In this document: positions 23,160-32,265 of the stretch, piece after piece | Numbering within the stretch: position 1 is the first letter of the stretch | Layout: every line of letters begins with the position of its first letter | From: Pseudomonadota bacterium | GTDB lineage: Bacteria > Pseudomonadota > Gammaproteobacteria > Burkholderiales > Rhodocyclaceae | Length of the DNA: 43,993 nt | NCBI GenBank assembly: GCA_022705135.1 | Contig: JAKJFA010000012.1 | Coordinates: 1-43,993 of the forward strand | Direction: 5' to 3' | Notes under the pieces: generated by a model | What the model was told of the DNA's origin: nothing | What the model saw: the letters and a program-made list of their open reading frames with translations, nothing else | Database searches by the model: none | Program-made: the position numbers and the translations under genes

Positions 23160-23185
23160 GGTCAAACTCCTGAAAACGACAAAAA

Positions 23186-25105
23186 CTAAGCCGTGCCACT
23201 ACGCGCTGCGACTTCAGCAAGAAGCCGCTCAACCAGGGCCTGTACGGGCATTTGCCCGAGATCCTGGCCGCCGCGAGTTCGCACGGCCACCATTCCTTCC
23301 GCCTTTTCCCTGTCCCCCACAACCAGCTGGTAAGGCAGTCGGTTCAAGCTATGTTCGCGGATTTTATAGGTAATTTTCTCATTGCGCAAATCCGCCTCAG
23401 CGCGCAAGCCCGCCCGGCGTAGTGTTTTTACGACATCGGCGGCATACTCCGCGTGTTTTTCGGAAATGCTGAGGACGACGGCCTGAACCGGCGACAGCCA
23501 CAGCGGCAAAGCGCCGGCGTAATGTTCGATGAGGATTCCGGTAAAGCGTTCCAGCGAACCGAACAGGGCGCGATGCAACATGACTGGACGCTTGTGTGTG
23601 TTGTCCGGGGCCACATAGTTGATATCAAAGCGTTCCGGCAGATTCATATCGACCTGCAGCGTGCCGCACTGCCAGTCACGGCCGATCGCGTCGCGCAACA
23701 CAAACTCCAGTTTTGGCCCGTAAAAGGCGCCCTCGCCAGGAAAAACCGCATACGCCATGCCCATGTGGTCGAGCGCCGACGACAGCGCAGTCTCCAGCTT
23801 GTCCCAGGTCTCGTCCGAACCGATGCGGTTGTCCGGGCGTGTCGACAGTTTGATGCGGACGTTTTCGAAGCCGAAATCCTTGTAAATGTCGAGAATCAGC
23901 TTGACGACCTCTTTGCACTCGTCCTCCATCTGCTCTTCGGTGCAATAGATGTGCGCGTCGTCCTGGGTGAAATGGCGCACGCGCAAGAGGCCGTGCAGCG
24001 CGCCGGAGGGCTCGTAGCGGTGCACCTTGCCAAATTCGGCCATCCTGAGCGGCAGGTCACGATAACTGGTAACGCCCTGCTTGAACAAGCACACCGAACC
24101 GGGGCAGTTCATCGGCTTCAAGGCAAACACCCGCTCGTCCTCGGTTTGTGTGGTGAACATATGCTCGCGGTAATTGGTCCAGTGACCAGAGACTTCCCAC
24201 AGGCTGCGGTCCATCACATCCGGTGTATTGACTTCGACATAGCCCGCCTCTTCCTGACGCCGCCGCATGTAATTAATGAGCTGCTGGAAAAGCGTCCAAC
24301 CCTTCGGGTGCCAGAATACCGAGCCCGGTGCCTCCTCCTGGAAATGATAGAAATCAAGCTTCTGGCCCAGTCGGCGGTGATCGCGCTTCTCAGCCTCTTC
24401 CAACATGAGCAGATAGGCGTCGAGTTCTTCCTTCTTGGCCCAGGCCGTGCCGTAAATGCGCTGCAATTGTTCGTTCTTCTGATCGCCGCGCCAATAGGCG
24501 CCGGCCACTTTCATCAGCTTGAACACCTTGAGCTTGCCGGTCGAAGGGACGTGCGGGCCGCGGCACAGGTCGATAAAATCACCCTCGCGATAAAGCGACA
24601 CCGTTTCACCTGCCGGAATAGCGCCGATCAGTTCGGCCTTGTACTTTTCGCCCTGATCGAGGAAAAACTGGATGGCCTTGTCGCGCGCCCAGACCTCGCG
24701 CGTCACCGGAATATCACGCTTGGCCAGTTCGGTCATACGTTTTTCGATCGCTTCCAGATCTTCCGGCGTAAACGGGCGCTTGTAGGCAAAGTCGTAATAG
24801 AAGCCGTTTTCGACCACCGGGCCAATCGTCACCTGCGCTTCCGGGAACAGTTCCTTAACCGCATAGGCCATGAGGTGCGAGGTCGAATGGCGCAGGATTT
24901 CCAGCCCTTCGGCGTCCTTGTCGGTGATGATGGCCAGATCGGCATCGTTCTCGATCAGGAAGGAGGTATCGACCAACTTGCCATCGACCTTGCCGGCCAG
25001 CGCCGCGCGCGCCAGACCAGCGCCGATGCTGGCGGCCACATCGGCCACCGTCACCGCCTGTGGGAAAGAACGGAGGGAACCATCGGGTAATCTAATCTCG
25101 GGCAT
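23186..25105 (-). CDS. thrS: threonyl-tRNA synthetase
   Basis: Class II synthetase charging tRNA-Thr. The 639-aa protein has an N-terminal TGS domain (1-60), an editing domain with [16 protein letters not shown] (about 73-90), the catalytic core with KPMNCPGSV (a zinc-ligand Cys), [19 protein letters not shown] (motif 2) and [19 protein letters not shown] (motif 3), and a C-terminal anticodon-binding domain ([19 protein letters not shown]). It is the first protein gene of the translation cluster. A terminator-like hairpin sits 25 bp upstream, between tRNA-Val and the start. Confidence 0.98.
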   Translation of the reverse strand: MPEIRLPDGSLRSFPQAVTVADVAASIGAGLARAALAGKVDGKLVDTSFLIENDADLAIITDKDAEGLEILRHSTSHLMAYAVKELFPEAQVTIGPVVENGFYYDFAYKRPFTPEDLEAIEKRMTELAKRDIPVTREVWARDKAIQFFLDQGEKYKAELIGAIPAGETVSLYREGDFIDLCRGPHVPSTGKLKVFKLMKVAGAYWRGDQKNEQLQRIYGTAWAKKEELDAYLLMLEEAEKRDHRRLGQKLDFYHFQEEAPGSVFWHPKGWTLFQQLINYMRRRQEEAGYVEVNTPDVMDRSLWEVSGHWTNYREHMFTTQTEDERVFALKPMNCPGSVCLFKQGVTSYRDLPLRMAEFGKVHRYEPSGALHGLLRVRHFTQDDAHIYCTEEQMEDECKEVVKLILDIYKDFGFENVRIKLSTRPDNRIGSDETWDKLETALSSALDHMGMAYAVFPGEGAFYGPKLEFVLRDAIGRDWQCGTLQVDMNLPERFDINYVAPDNTHKRPVMLHRALFGSLERFTGILIEHYAGALPLWLSPVQAVVLSISEKHAEYAADVVKTLRRAGLRAEADLRNEKITYKIREHSLNRLPYQLVVGDREKAEGMVAVRTRGGQDLGQMPVQALVERLLAEVAARSGTA

Positions 25106-25128
25106 GATCGGACCTCAAGGCAAAACGC

Positions 25129-25160
25129 AAAAAAAAAGCGCGGACGAGCCGCACTTTTTT
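25129..25160 (-). terminator. terminator-like hairpin before thrS
   Basis: On the minus strand the stem AGxGCGG/CCGCxCT (one mismatch) closes a 5-base loop and is followed by nine T. It ends about 25 bp before the thrS ATG. It may end the tRNA-Val transcript, attenuate thrS, or both. The A-run on the other face makes it look bidirectional. Confidence 0.7.
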
Positions 25161-25248
25161 ATTTCAACACGAAGGCAAACTCGTCAGGGGTTCTGAACCG
25201 GGTTTGTGCAAGTTCGGAAAGGCATCCAGTCTGCTCCGTGGGTCGAAT

Positions 25249-25325
25249 TGGTAGGCGCGATTGGACTCGAACCAACGACCCCCACCATGTCAAGGTGGTG
25301 CTCTAACCAGCTGAGCTACGCGCCT
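25249..25325 (-). tRNA. tRNA-Val (GAC)
   Basis: The 77-nt cloverleaf has acceptor AGGCGCG pairing with CGCGCCT, D-arm GCTCAGCTGGTTAGAGC, anticodon stem CCACC/GGTGG around TTGACAT (anticodon GAC), T-loop GTTCGAGTC and an encoded CCA. It lies 144 bp upstream of thrS on the same strand. Confidence 0.97.
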
Positions 25326-25621
25326 GAAGAAGGCCGCATTCTACCGATCCCCCATGCCAAGTCAAGGAGTAAAAATGGCCACGCCCAATTTATCAGGATT
25401 TTTAGCCGGGCATTCCCGGTTCGAAGGTGCGGCAATTCGATCTGTTCCGGCGTCAATACCCCAATCGGCATCCCAGTCTTGACAATCTTCACAGCCAGTT
25501 CCCCGAACTCGGCCGTGAATTCGGGCTTCGCTATCCCGAACAACACGCCTCCTTCATCCTGGCCACTCTCCTGCAAACAAAATTTCGGGGAAAGCTCACT
25601 ATGAACACCGCCTGATGCCAT
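25326..25621 (-). CDS. possible small hypothetical protein (weak)
   Basis: The 398-bp gap between tRNA-Val and the CoA-transferase has no clear gene. A minus-strand frame from ATG 25621 encodes about 100 residues with GC-rich third positions in its middle (FTAEFGELAVKIVKTGMPIG, LTPEQIELPHLRTGNARL). Its last codons run into the tRNA 5' end (stop at 25316), and I recognise no family. It could be a remnant; a plus-strand 62-codon frame at 25427-25615 overlaps it. Neither is well supported. Confidence 0.25.
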
Positions 25622-25723
25622 AACCACCTGATATCATTTGTCCCAGCAAGTTTTTCTTGCATTGCGGTAATGGGCCGGAGTTATTCAAATAACGACCACA
25701 GAAACTGGGGAAAACAACAAAAT

Positions 25724-27289
25724 ATGGGCAGAGTCAAATTTGTTTCAACGCGCGAAGCGGCAGAGATGATTCCGGACAACGCACGTATCGGGACCTGCGG
25801 TTTCATGTTGACCGGTGCAGCGGAGGAAATCTGGCTGCAGTTGGGAAAGCGTTTCCTGGCGACCGGGGCGCCACGTAACGTCGGGCTGATGTGGGCTTCC
25901 GGTATCGGCGGTGGCGATGAGCGCGGTTTGAACCACATTTGCCACGAGGGACTACTTGGGCGCTTGATCGGCGGGCATTTCGGCCTGATCAGAAAAATCT
26001 CGCCGTTTATCGTCGAAAACAAGGTTGCGGCCTACAACTTCCCGCAGGGGGTGCTTTGCCAGATGTTCCGGGACATGGCGGCGGGTAAGCCGGGGGTGCT
26101 GACCCATGTCGGACTGGGAACCTTTGTTGATCCGGATCATGGTGGCGGCAAACTGAATGCGTTGGCCAAGGACGATATCGTGGCCAAGATACAGGTAGAC
26201 GGCAAGGACTATCTTTTCTATCGCGCCCAACCCATCGACGTTGCTGTCATTCGGGGGACCGAGGCGGACGAGAACGGCAACATCAGCCTGCGCAAGGAGG
26301 CGCTGACCTTGGAGCATGTCTCGGTCGCCACCGCGGCACGCAACAACGGCGGCCTGGTTATTGTTCAGGTCGAGCGGCTGGTGAAGAATGGCACCATTCC
26401 GCCCAAGGATGTGCGCATTCCAGGCATTCTGGTCGATGTCGTGGCCGTCGTTGATGACGTCAAGAACCACATGCAGACGGCGGGGACGCAATACAATGAG
26501 GACTTCATCTCGGCGACCGGTGTTTTCCATACCGACTTCAAACCGCTGCCGCTGAATGAGCGCAAAGTCGTCGCCCGGCGTTGCGCCATGCAACTCAACA
26601 GCAAGACCCTCGTCTTGAATTTCGGTATTGGCTATCCCGAAGCGGTGGCGACGGTACTGGTGGAAGAGGAAATTGCCGACCGCTTCATGTCGACGGTCGA
26701 GCCCGGCGTGTTTGGCGGGATTGCTCAAGGGGGGTTCAATTTCGGTAGCGCCCTGTCGCCACAGGCCATTATCGACGAACCCTACCAATTCGATTTCTAC
26801 GATGGTGGCGGGATCGATTGCACTTTCCTCGGTATGGCGCAATGCGATGCCGAGGGCAATCTCAACGTTTCGCGTTTCGGTCCGCGAATACCGGGTTGTG
26901 GCGGCTTTATCGACATTTCCCAGAATGCCAAGGAATGCGTTTTTTGCGGGACCTTCACTGCAGACGGGCTCGAGGTTGAGGTCAAGGATGGGCGCGTCAA
27001 CATTGTGCATGAGGGACGCGTCAAGAAATTCATTCATCAGGTCGAACAGATCACCTTCAATGGCAAGTTCGAAAGCCGCAAGAACAAGAAAATCACCCTG
27101 GTAACGGAACGCGCGGTTTTGGAACTGCGTCCAGAAGGACCAACGTTGACCGAAATTGCTCCCGGCATCGATCTTGAACGCGACATCCTGGCACAAATGG
27201 ATTTCCGGCCGCGCATTGCCGAACCGCTCAAGAGCATGGACGCTTCCATCTTCATGGTTGCGCCGATGGGCCTCAAAGACAAACTGTGA
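25724..27289 (+). CDS. fused acyl-CoA:acetate/propionate CoA-transferase (YdiF/Pct type)
   Basis: Class I CoA-transferase with alpha and beta halves fused. It moves CoA between short-chain acids such as acetate, propionate or butyrate. The 521-aa protein has the N-half GTFVDPDHGGGKLN and the C-half active-site segment STVEPGVFGG, whose Glu corresponds to the catalytic Glu in E. coli YdiF (there TVETGPIGG). It ends with ITERAV-like LVTERAVLELRPEGPTLTEI and IAPGIDLERDIL. The frame opens at 25670, but ATG 25724 (MGRVKFVSTREAAEMIP) matches the family start. The gene is monocistronic by position. With ackA it hints at acetate/propionate fermentation or assimilation. Confidence 0.9.
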   Translation: MGRVKFVSTREAAEMIPDNARIGTCGFMLTGAAEEIWLQLGKRFLATGAPRNVGLMWASGIGGGDERGLNHICHEGLLGRLIGGHFGLIRKISPFIVENKVAAYNFPQGVLCQMFRDMAAGKPGVLTHVGLGTFVDPDHGGGKLNALAKDDIVAKIQVDGKDYLFYRAQPIDVAVIRGTEADENGNISLRKEALTLEHVSVATAARNNGGLVIVQVERLVKNGTIPPKDVRIPGILVDVVAVVDDVKNHMQTAGTQYNEDFISATGVFHTDFKPLPLNERKVVARRCAMQLNSKTLVLNFGIGYPEAVATVLVEEEIADRFMSTVEPGVFGGIAQGGFNFGSALSPQAIIDEPYQFDFYDGGGIDCTFLGMAQCDAEGNLNVSRFGPRIPGCGGFIDISQNAKECVFCGTFTADGLEVEVKDGRVNIVHEGRVKKFIHQVEQITFNGKFESRKNKKITLVTERAVLELRPEGPTLTEIAPGIDLERDILAQMDFRPRIAEPLKSMDASIFMVAPMGLKDKL

Positions 27290-27298
27290 TCGGGGTGG

Positions 27299-27330
27299 GG
27301 TGGCCAATGGTTTAACACTGCTTGGCCACC
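27299..27330 (+). terminator. stem-loop after the CoA-transferase gene
   Basis: GGTGGCCAA (27299-27307) pairs perfectly with TTGGCCACC (27322-27330) over a 14-base loop, starting 10 bp after the stop codon. There is no T-run, so it is a terminator-like hairpin rather than a textbook one. Confidence 0.45.
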
Positions 27331-27374
27331 GCAATCCGCTTTCGCGCCTGCGAAGATTCTTCTCCCGGTACCGG

Positions 27375-27380
27375 TATAAT
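27375..27380 (+). promoter_or_regulatory. -10 box for nhaD
   Basis: A perfect TATAAT 38 bp before the nhaD GTG start, followed by a GC-rich start region. The -35 region is weak at 16-18 bp spacing. Confidence 0.45.
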
Positions 27381-27418
27381 GCGCGGGTCTTCATACAGCC
27401 ATAAAAAGGGAGAACACC

Positions 27419-28831
27419 GTGTCCAAGCATTTTCTATTCCTCCTTGCCTGTACTTTCCCGGCACTGGCCTTTGCTTCGGAAGGCGGAAAACGAATCGACC
27501 TCACCAACCACTGGATCGGCTTTCTGTCCCTTGCTTTTTTCCTTTTGGCCTATCTCCTGGTGATGGCCGAGGAATTCACCCATCTGCGCAAATCCAAACC
27601 GGTCATGCTGGCCGCTGGCATCATCTGGGCGCTCGTCGCCTGGTTCTACGGCACCAACGGCATGCCGCACGAAGCGGAAGTCGCAGTTCGCCACAACCTG
27701 CTCGAATACGCCGAGTTGATGCTTTTCCTGCTCTCCGCCATGACCTACATCAACGCCATGGAAGAGCGCCATGTCTTCGAGGCACTGCGTTCCTGGCTGG
27801 TCCAGAGAGGTTTCAGCTACCGCGCCTTGTTCTGGGTGACCGGAGGGCTGGCGTTTTTCATCTCGCCGATCGCCGACAACCTGACCACCGCCCTGCTGAT
27901 GTTTGCCGTTGTTTTCGCGGTCGCCGGCGACAAACCGAAATTTGTCATGCTGTGCTGCATCAACATCGTCATTGCCGCCAATGCCGGCGGCGCCTTCAGC
28001 CCCTTCGGCGACATCACCACCCTGATGGTCTAGCAGAAGAACATCCAGGCCACGAATGGCAAAATCGACTTCTGGACTTTTTTCATGCTGTTTGTCCCTT
28101 CCGTCATCAACTGGCTGGTCCCGGCCGCCGCCATGCACTTTGCCGTCGCCAAAGGCAGCCCGGCGGGTGGCGGCAAAATGGTCCATATGAAACCGGGCGG
28201 GCGCACCATCATCGTTCTGTTCCTGCTCACCATCGTCACCGCCGTCAGCTTCCATAATTTCCTGCATTTGCCGCCGGTGCTGGGGATGTTGACCGGGCTC
28301 TCCTACCTGAAAATCTTCGGCTATTTCCTCAAGCGATCGGGCACCCATCGCCGCCAAGGCGAAGACGATGAGGATCTGGGCAGCCCGGTGCCTTTCGATG
28401 TTTTCCGCAACATCGCCCGCGCCGAATGGGATACGCTCTTTTTCTTCTACGGCGTTGTCCTCTGCGTCGGCGGTCTGGGCTTCATCGGTTATCTCAATCT
28501 GGTGTCGCAGACCATCTACACGGGCTGGGGTGCGACAAACGCCAACATCGCCGTCGGCATTTTGTCAGCGGTTGTCGACAATATCCCGGTGATGTTTGCC
28601 GTACTGTCGATGATGCCGGACATGTCGGTCGGACAGTGGATGCTGGTCACCATGACAGCCGGTGTCGGCGGCTCGCTGCTGTCAATCGGCTCGGCCGCCG
28701 GCGTCGCCTTGATGGGGCAGTCACGCGGCATGTACACCTTTTTCGGCCACCTGAAGTGGACGCCCGCCATCGCCGCCGGCTACGCCGCCAGTATCGGGGC
28801 CCATATGCTGATCAACCGGGCCGTATTCTAA
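27419..28831 (+). pseudogene. nhaD: NhaD-type Na+/H+ antiporter split by an in-frame amber codon
   Basis: NhaD antiporters exchange Na+ (or Li+) for H+ across the inner membrane. The first part, from GTG 27419 with a good ribosome site (aaaaaggga), encodes 204 residues with several membrane helices and ends GGAFSPFGDITTLMV. Then comes TAG at 28031-28033. The same frame continues with QKNIQATNGKIDFWTFF to 28831, with no further stop, giving 470 codons in all, the normal family size. Homologues usually have Trp after TTLMV, so TGG to TAG is one base change. Either a recent nonsense mutation, a sequencing error, or suppression would explain it. The second part could restart at ATG 28085. Confidence 0.9.
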
Positions 28832-28844
28832 TTTCTAATCCCTC

Positions 28845-28878
28845 CCAAGGCGCAGGACAGCCCATGCCCGCGCCTTGG
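28845..28878. terminator. stem-loop between converging nhaD and recC
   Basis: CCAAGGCGC (28845-28853) pairs perfectly with GCGCCTTGG (28870-28878) over a 16-base loop. Its position between two converging genes suggests a bidirectional terminator, although T-runs are lacking. Confidence 0.5.
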
Positions 28879-28896
28879 ATTCGGGTAACGGGGGTC

Positions 28897-31800
28897 TCAG
28901 GCGTCGAGTTGCGCAATGAGCGGCGCCAGAATCGCTTGCGCTGTCTCTTCGAAACGACGGTCGAGCGGATCAGTAACGCCACGCAACACCAACCGCCAGA
29001 CGGCATCGTCGCCTTCGCCCCACCCGCGGCCGGAGGTATCGACCCAGATTTGACGCGCTTTCCCCAAATTCAGGTCGCCGGACATATAGGCCCAGGCGCT
29101 CTTCGGAAAAAAGGAGAGCGGCGCCATCAGGCCGGCACGATAGTGCCGCAACAAGCCTTCGAGTTGTTGCCGGGCTTCCGCCGCCCCCATTGGTTTCAGA
29201 CAAAAGCTGCCGTCGCGCCCATGCCAGCGGGTTTCGAAGATCACATCGGGTGGAGCGACAGCACAGAGGGACAAGTGCTCAATCCAGCCAGACAAGTAAT
29301 CAGTAGCCCGTAATTCATCATAACGGTAGCGGAGCAAGCCCTGCGGACGCACTTCGGCGAGGGTCCCATACAATTGCCATCTCTCCCCTTCGATGTCGAA
29401 GTCCAGCACCGCTTCGACCGGTGGCAGACAGGCTTCAACCAGCAGCGGCGCCAAGGCAGCGGAAAACTTGCGGCATGCCTCGATTTCGCGCACCAGCCAA
29501 CGTTCACCCAGAATACCGGGCGGGAATTCATTGCCTGCCTTGGCAAAATCGGTGAAATCGGGGACAGGCCACGGTTTTTCCCGAAAAACCGTGGTCTGTC
29601 CCCGATTTTCTTGCAATAACCACGGCAACAAGCGCCCCGCCAGACGCTGACGACCGCGCCAGTCAGGCAAAAAGGGCTCCTCGTCCTGCAATTCATCCGG
29701 GCTTTCCGGCAGGCGGATACCAATCCTTTGCAGCAGCGCCTTGCCGGGATGACGGAAAAAGCCGATCAGCGATTCGAGGCGAACCGAACGCCACACTTCA
29801 CCCGGCGGGGGCAAGGGTTCTGTAAAGAAAGGCCGCTGGTCGAGGCAATCCAGTGCCGATCCGTCGGCTTCCTCTTCGAAAAAATCGGCAGAAAAATCGG
29901 GGACAAACCACGGTTTTTCAGGGAAAGCCGTGGTTTGTCCCCGATTTTGTTGATATTCCTGGGAAAAGCTGCGGCGGCGCGGGTCGCCTTCCGGATCAAA
30001 ATAACAGGCAGAGAATGGCTGCAACGGGTGTTCGACCACCAAGCGGCGGCGGGCCGCCTGCAGGCTTTGCGGATCGGCAGGGTCCGCCGCCGTGGCAGCA
30101 GTGAGATAGTCGAGCAGTTCGGCCAGCAAGACCGACGGGGGGCAACGGCTGTCGTCACGAATACTGCGGCCGCTGTAACTGAGGTAAAAGCGCTGCCGTG
30201 CCGCCAACAACAGATCGAGGAAGAGGTTGCGTTCGTCCAGCCGCCGCTGGCGGTCGCCGCGCTGGGGAAAACGCGCCATCAGGTCAAATTCGGCAGGACG
30301 CGCGTTGCCAGGGAAGACGCCGTCGTTCATGCCAATCAGGCAGATGACCCGATAAGGCAGGCCACGCAGGCCAGCCAGAGCGGAAAAGGTGAGCAGGCCG
30401 CCCGGCACCGCGCCGCGTGCCGGATCGTCAAGCACGGCAGTCAGCGCGGCGCGGATGATTTCGCCGGAAACTGGCGCACGCAGGCCTCCCTGCGCCATGT
30501 TGCGGTGCAGTTCGGCGATGGCGGCACGCACAACATTGAGGTCGTCGAGCCACTCCGTACCAAGGGGGATGAAACGTTCGAGCCAGTCGTTGAGCAGGGT
30601 TTGCCAGCCGTCAGCATCGCGCCGGCACCTCCATTCACGCTGTGCCGTTTCGAGCAGGCGGACGAATGACCAAAAGGTACCCAGCGCTGCAGCCGTGCTG
30701 CCCTGCGGATGACCAGCGCCGATGCTGCCAGCAATGACCGTGTCACGTGCTTCCTCGCCGTCGCCGAGGGCAAAGGCAAGAAACAGGCGGTTGAGACCAT
30801 CGGCCAGTGTATGCCGTTCTTCTGCCGGCAAGCCAAGCGTCTGACGCTGGTCGGCATCGAGCCCCCAGCGTATGCCGGCCTCGTTCATCCAGCCGTGGAT
30901 GCGTTCGAGATCGTCGGTGGCAAGCCCAAAACGCGCCGCCACCGGCGCCTGCTGCAGCAGATCGAAGATACTGCTGGCCGTAAAGCGGGAATCGCACAGG
31001 CCAAGCAGCCGGTCGAGGACAGCAGCGACCGGATTAGTGCACGTCTGGGCACGGCCGGTAATCTGATAGGGAATGCGCCGCGCTTCCGGCACCGTGCCAA
31101 ACACAGCGTCGATCAGTGGCGCGGCCGCTTCGAGATCGGGGGTCAGCACCAGAATACCGCCGGGCTTAAGCCCTTCATCCTCGACGAAGAGGCCAAGCAA
31201 CTGGTCTTGCAGGACTTCCAGCTCACGCGTCAGCGAATGGCAGACATGGATTTCGATGCTGCGATCCCCCTCGGCCAGTGGAACAGAACCGGGCGTCAGT
31301 TCCTCCAGGTCGAGCAGGGCATTGTGCAGCGCCGCCAACAGGCTCTTGTCGGTGGACGGTTGGAAATGGCTGTTTTCCTCGACAATCTGTCCGGCATCGG
31401 CAAACAGCAGGTCGATATGCGCCTGCGTCTGCCGGCCCCAAGAAGCCAACAGGCTGTTGCCGACTTCGTGGAACAGGTCCTGCTGCCGCGTCGCCAGATA
31501 ACTGAGGCGCTTGCGGTCGACGATTTCAAACCAGTATTCGCGGCACGGATTCAGGACGTATAAGTCGATCTTCATCCAGCGCGACAGTCGACGCAGGATT
31601 TCCAGATAAAGCGGCGGCATGGCGGGAAGACAAAAGATATGCGCGCAATCCGGCAGTCCGGCACGGCACGCCGCCTGCTCTCCCAGTTTTTCGATGGTCT
31701 CGAAAAAGAGCGCTGCCGGATGCTGGCGGCGGATGCCGAGCTCGTCGGCAATACGCCGCCACAGCGCCGCCTGCCAGGCCTCATCTTCCGCCCCGCCCGG

Positions 31801-32262
31801 CAGGCCAACCGATGTTCCAGCCGACCAGACCGCCAGCCAGTGCGGCCGGTAGGTGATGTAATGCTCCAGTAGCTGCGCCACCCGCACCGCCAAATCGAGG
31901 CGCATGACCTCGTCAGCCTGCTTCAGGTAGTGGTGCAGGCGCGGTTGGGCCTCGACAAAAACGGCGTCCCCCAACAACTCGAAAATGCGCCAGGACAGCG
32001 AAGCCGGCGAAAAAGGTGAGATTTCCGGGACAGCAACGACGCGCCCAATCTGTTGCCAGAGCCACTGCGCCAGATAAGGGCTTTCGAGATTGGCGGCGAT
32101 GCCGAAGCGGTCGGCGCAGGCCAGTTCAACCCTGCGCCGGATGGCAGCGCTCGGAACGATGATCTGCCAAGGAGAGAACACCGGGTCGCGCCCACAGGCC
32201 AAGCGGTCGAGCAACTGGTCCTGCAGGATCTCGAAGCGATTGGAACAACTGAGCCGCAGCAT
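28897..32262 (-). CDS. recC: exodeoxyribonuclease V gamma chain RecC, with two in-frame palindromic insertions
   Basis: RecC is the scaffold and Chi-reading subunit of the RecBCD helicase-nuclease. The 1121-aa protein starts MLRLSCSNRFEILQDQLLDRL and contains family segments such as QIIVPSAAIRRRVELA, VICLIGMNDGVFPGNARPAEFD, RFYLSYSGR and AGNEFPPGILGERW. Two stretches, NRGQTTAFPEKPWFVPDF and NRGQTTVFREKPWPVPDF, are translated REP-like palindromes (29893-29948 and 29555-29608) and have no place in the RecC fold as known. The gene starts 3 bp after the sensor-kinase stop. No recB or recD follows: the next gene is the converging nhaD. Function is probably kept because the frame is intact. Confidence 0.93.
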   Translation of the reverse strand: MLRLSCSNRFEILQDQLLDRLACGRDPVFSPWQIIVPSAAIRRRVELACADRFGIAANLESPYLAQWLWQQIGRVVAVPEISPFSPASLSWRIFELLGDAVFVEAQPRLHHYLKQADEVMRLDLAVRVAQLLEHYITYRPHWLAVWSAGTSVGLPGGAEDEAWQAALWRRIADELGIRRQHPAALFFETIEKLGEQAACRAGLPDCAHIFCLPAMPPLYLEILRRLSRWMKIDLYVLNPCREYWFEIVDRKRLSYLATRQQDLFHEVGNSLLASWGRQTQAHIDLLFADAGQIVEENSHFQPSTDKSLLAALHNALLDLEELTPGSVPLAEGDRSIEIHVCHSLTRELEVLQDQLLGLFVEDEGLKPGGILVLTPDLEAAAPLIDAVFGTVPEARRIPYQITGRAQTCTNPVAAVLDRLLGLCDSRFTASSIFDLLQQAPVAARFGLATDDLERIHGWMNEAGIRWGLDADQRQTLGLPAEERHTLADGLNRLFLAFALGDGEEARDTVIAGSIGAGHPQGSTAAALGTFWSFVRLLETAQREWRCRRDADGWQTLLNDWLERFIPLGTEWLDDLNVVRAAIAELHRNMAQGGLRAPVSGEIIRAALTAVLDDPARGAVPGGLLTFSALAGLRGLPYRVICLIGMNDGVFPGNARPAEFDLMARFPQRGDRQRRLDERNLFLDLLLAARQRFYLSYSGRSIRDDSRCPPSVLLAELLDYLTAATAADPADPQSLQAARRRLVVEHPLQPFSACYFDPEGDPRRRSFSQEYQQNRGQTTAFPEKPWFVPDFSADFFEEEADGSALDCLDQRPFFTEPLPPPGEVWRSVRLESLIGFFRHPGKALLQRIGIRLPESPDELQDEEPFLPDWRGRQRLAGRLLPWLLQENRGQTTVFREKPWPVPDFTDFAKAGNEFPPGILGERWLVREIEACRKFSAALAPLLVEACLPPVEAVLDFDIEGERWQLYGTLAEVRPQGLLRYRYDELRATDYLSGWIEHLSLCAVAPPDVIFETRWHGRDGSFCLKPMGAAEARQQLEGLLRHYRAGLMAPLSFFPKSAWAYMSGDLNLGKARQIWVDTSGRGWGEGDDAVWRLVLRGVTDPLDRRFEETAQAILAPLIAQLDA
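29555..29608. repeat. REP-like palindrome inside recC (copy A)
   Basis: Arms of 25 bases (29555-29579 and 29584-29608) pair with one mismatch around a 4-base loop. The core is ggggacaggccacggttttt and its complement. On the recC strand it is read as NRGQTTVFREKPWPVPDF without breaking the frame. Confidence 0.93.
29893..29948. repeat. REP-like palindrome inside recC (copy B)
   Basis: Arms of 21 bases (29893-29913 and 29928-29948) pair perfectly around a 14-base loop. The core is ggggacaaaccacgg and its complement. It is read in recC as NRGQTTAFPEKPWFVPDF. Confidence 0.93.
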
Positions 32263-32265
32263 CGG

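Noticed and set aside
23453..25090. 545-codon plus-strand open frame opposite thrS
   Set aside because: Antisense shadow of a certain synthetase gene with all motifs in place on the minus strand.
25206..25604. Plus-strand frame reading through tRNA-Val
   Set aside because: Its most protein-like part (GAIGLEPTTPTMSRWCSNQL) is the tRNA complement, a familiar false gene call.
25952..27430. 492-codon minus-strand open frame opposite the CoA-transferase
   Set aside because: Antisense shadow; the composition mirrors the real gene and no domain is seen.
28031..28033. Pyrrolysine or programmed read-through at the nhaD amber
   Set aside because: NhaD is not a pyrrolysine protein, no pyl genes are seen and no special context follows the codon; a Trp-to-stop change is simpler.
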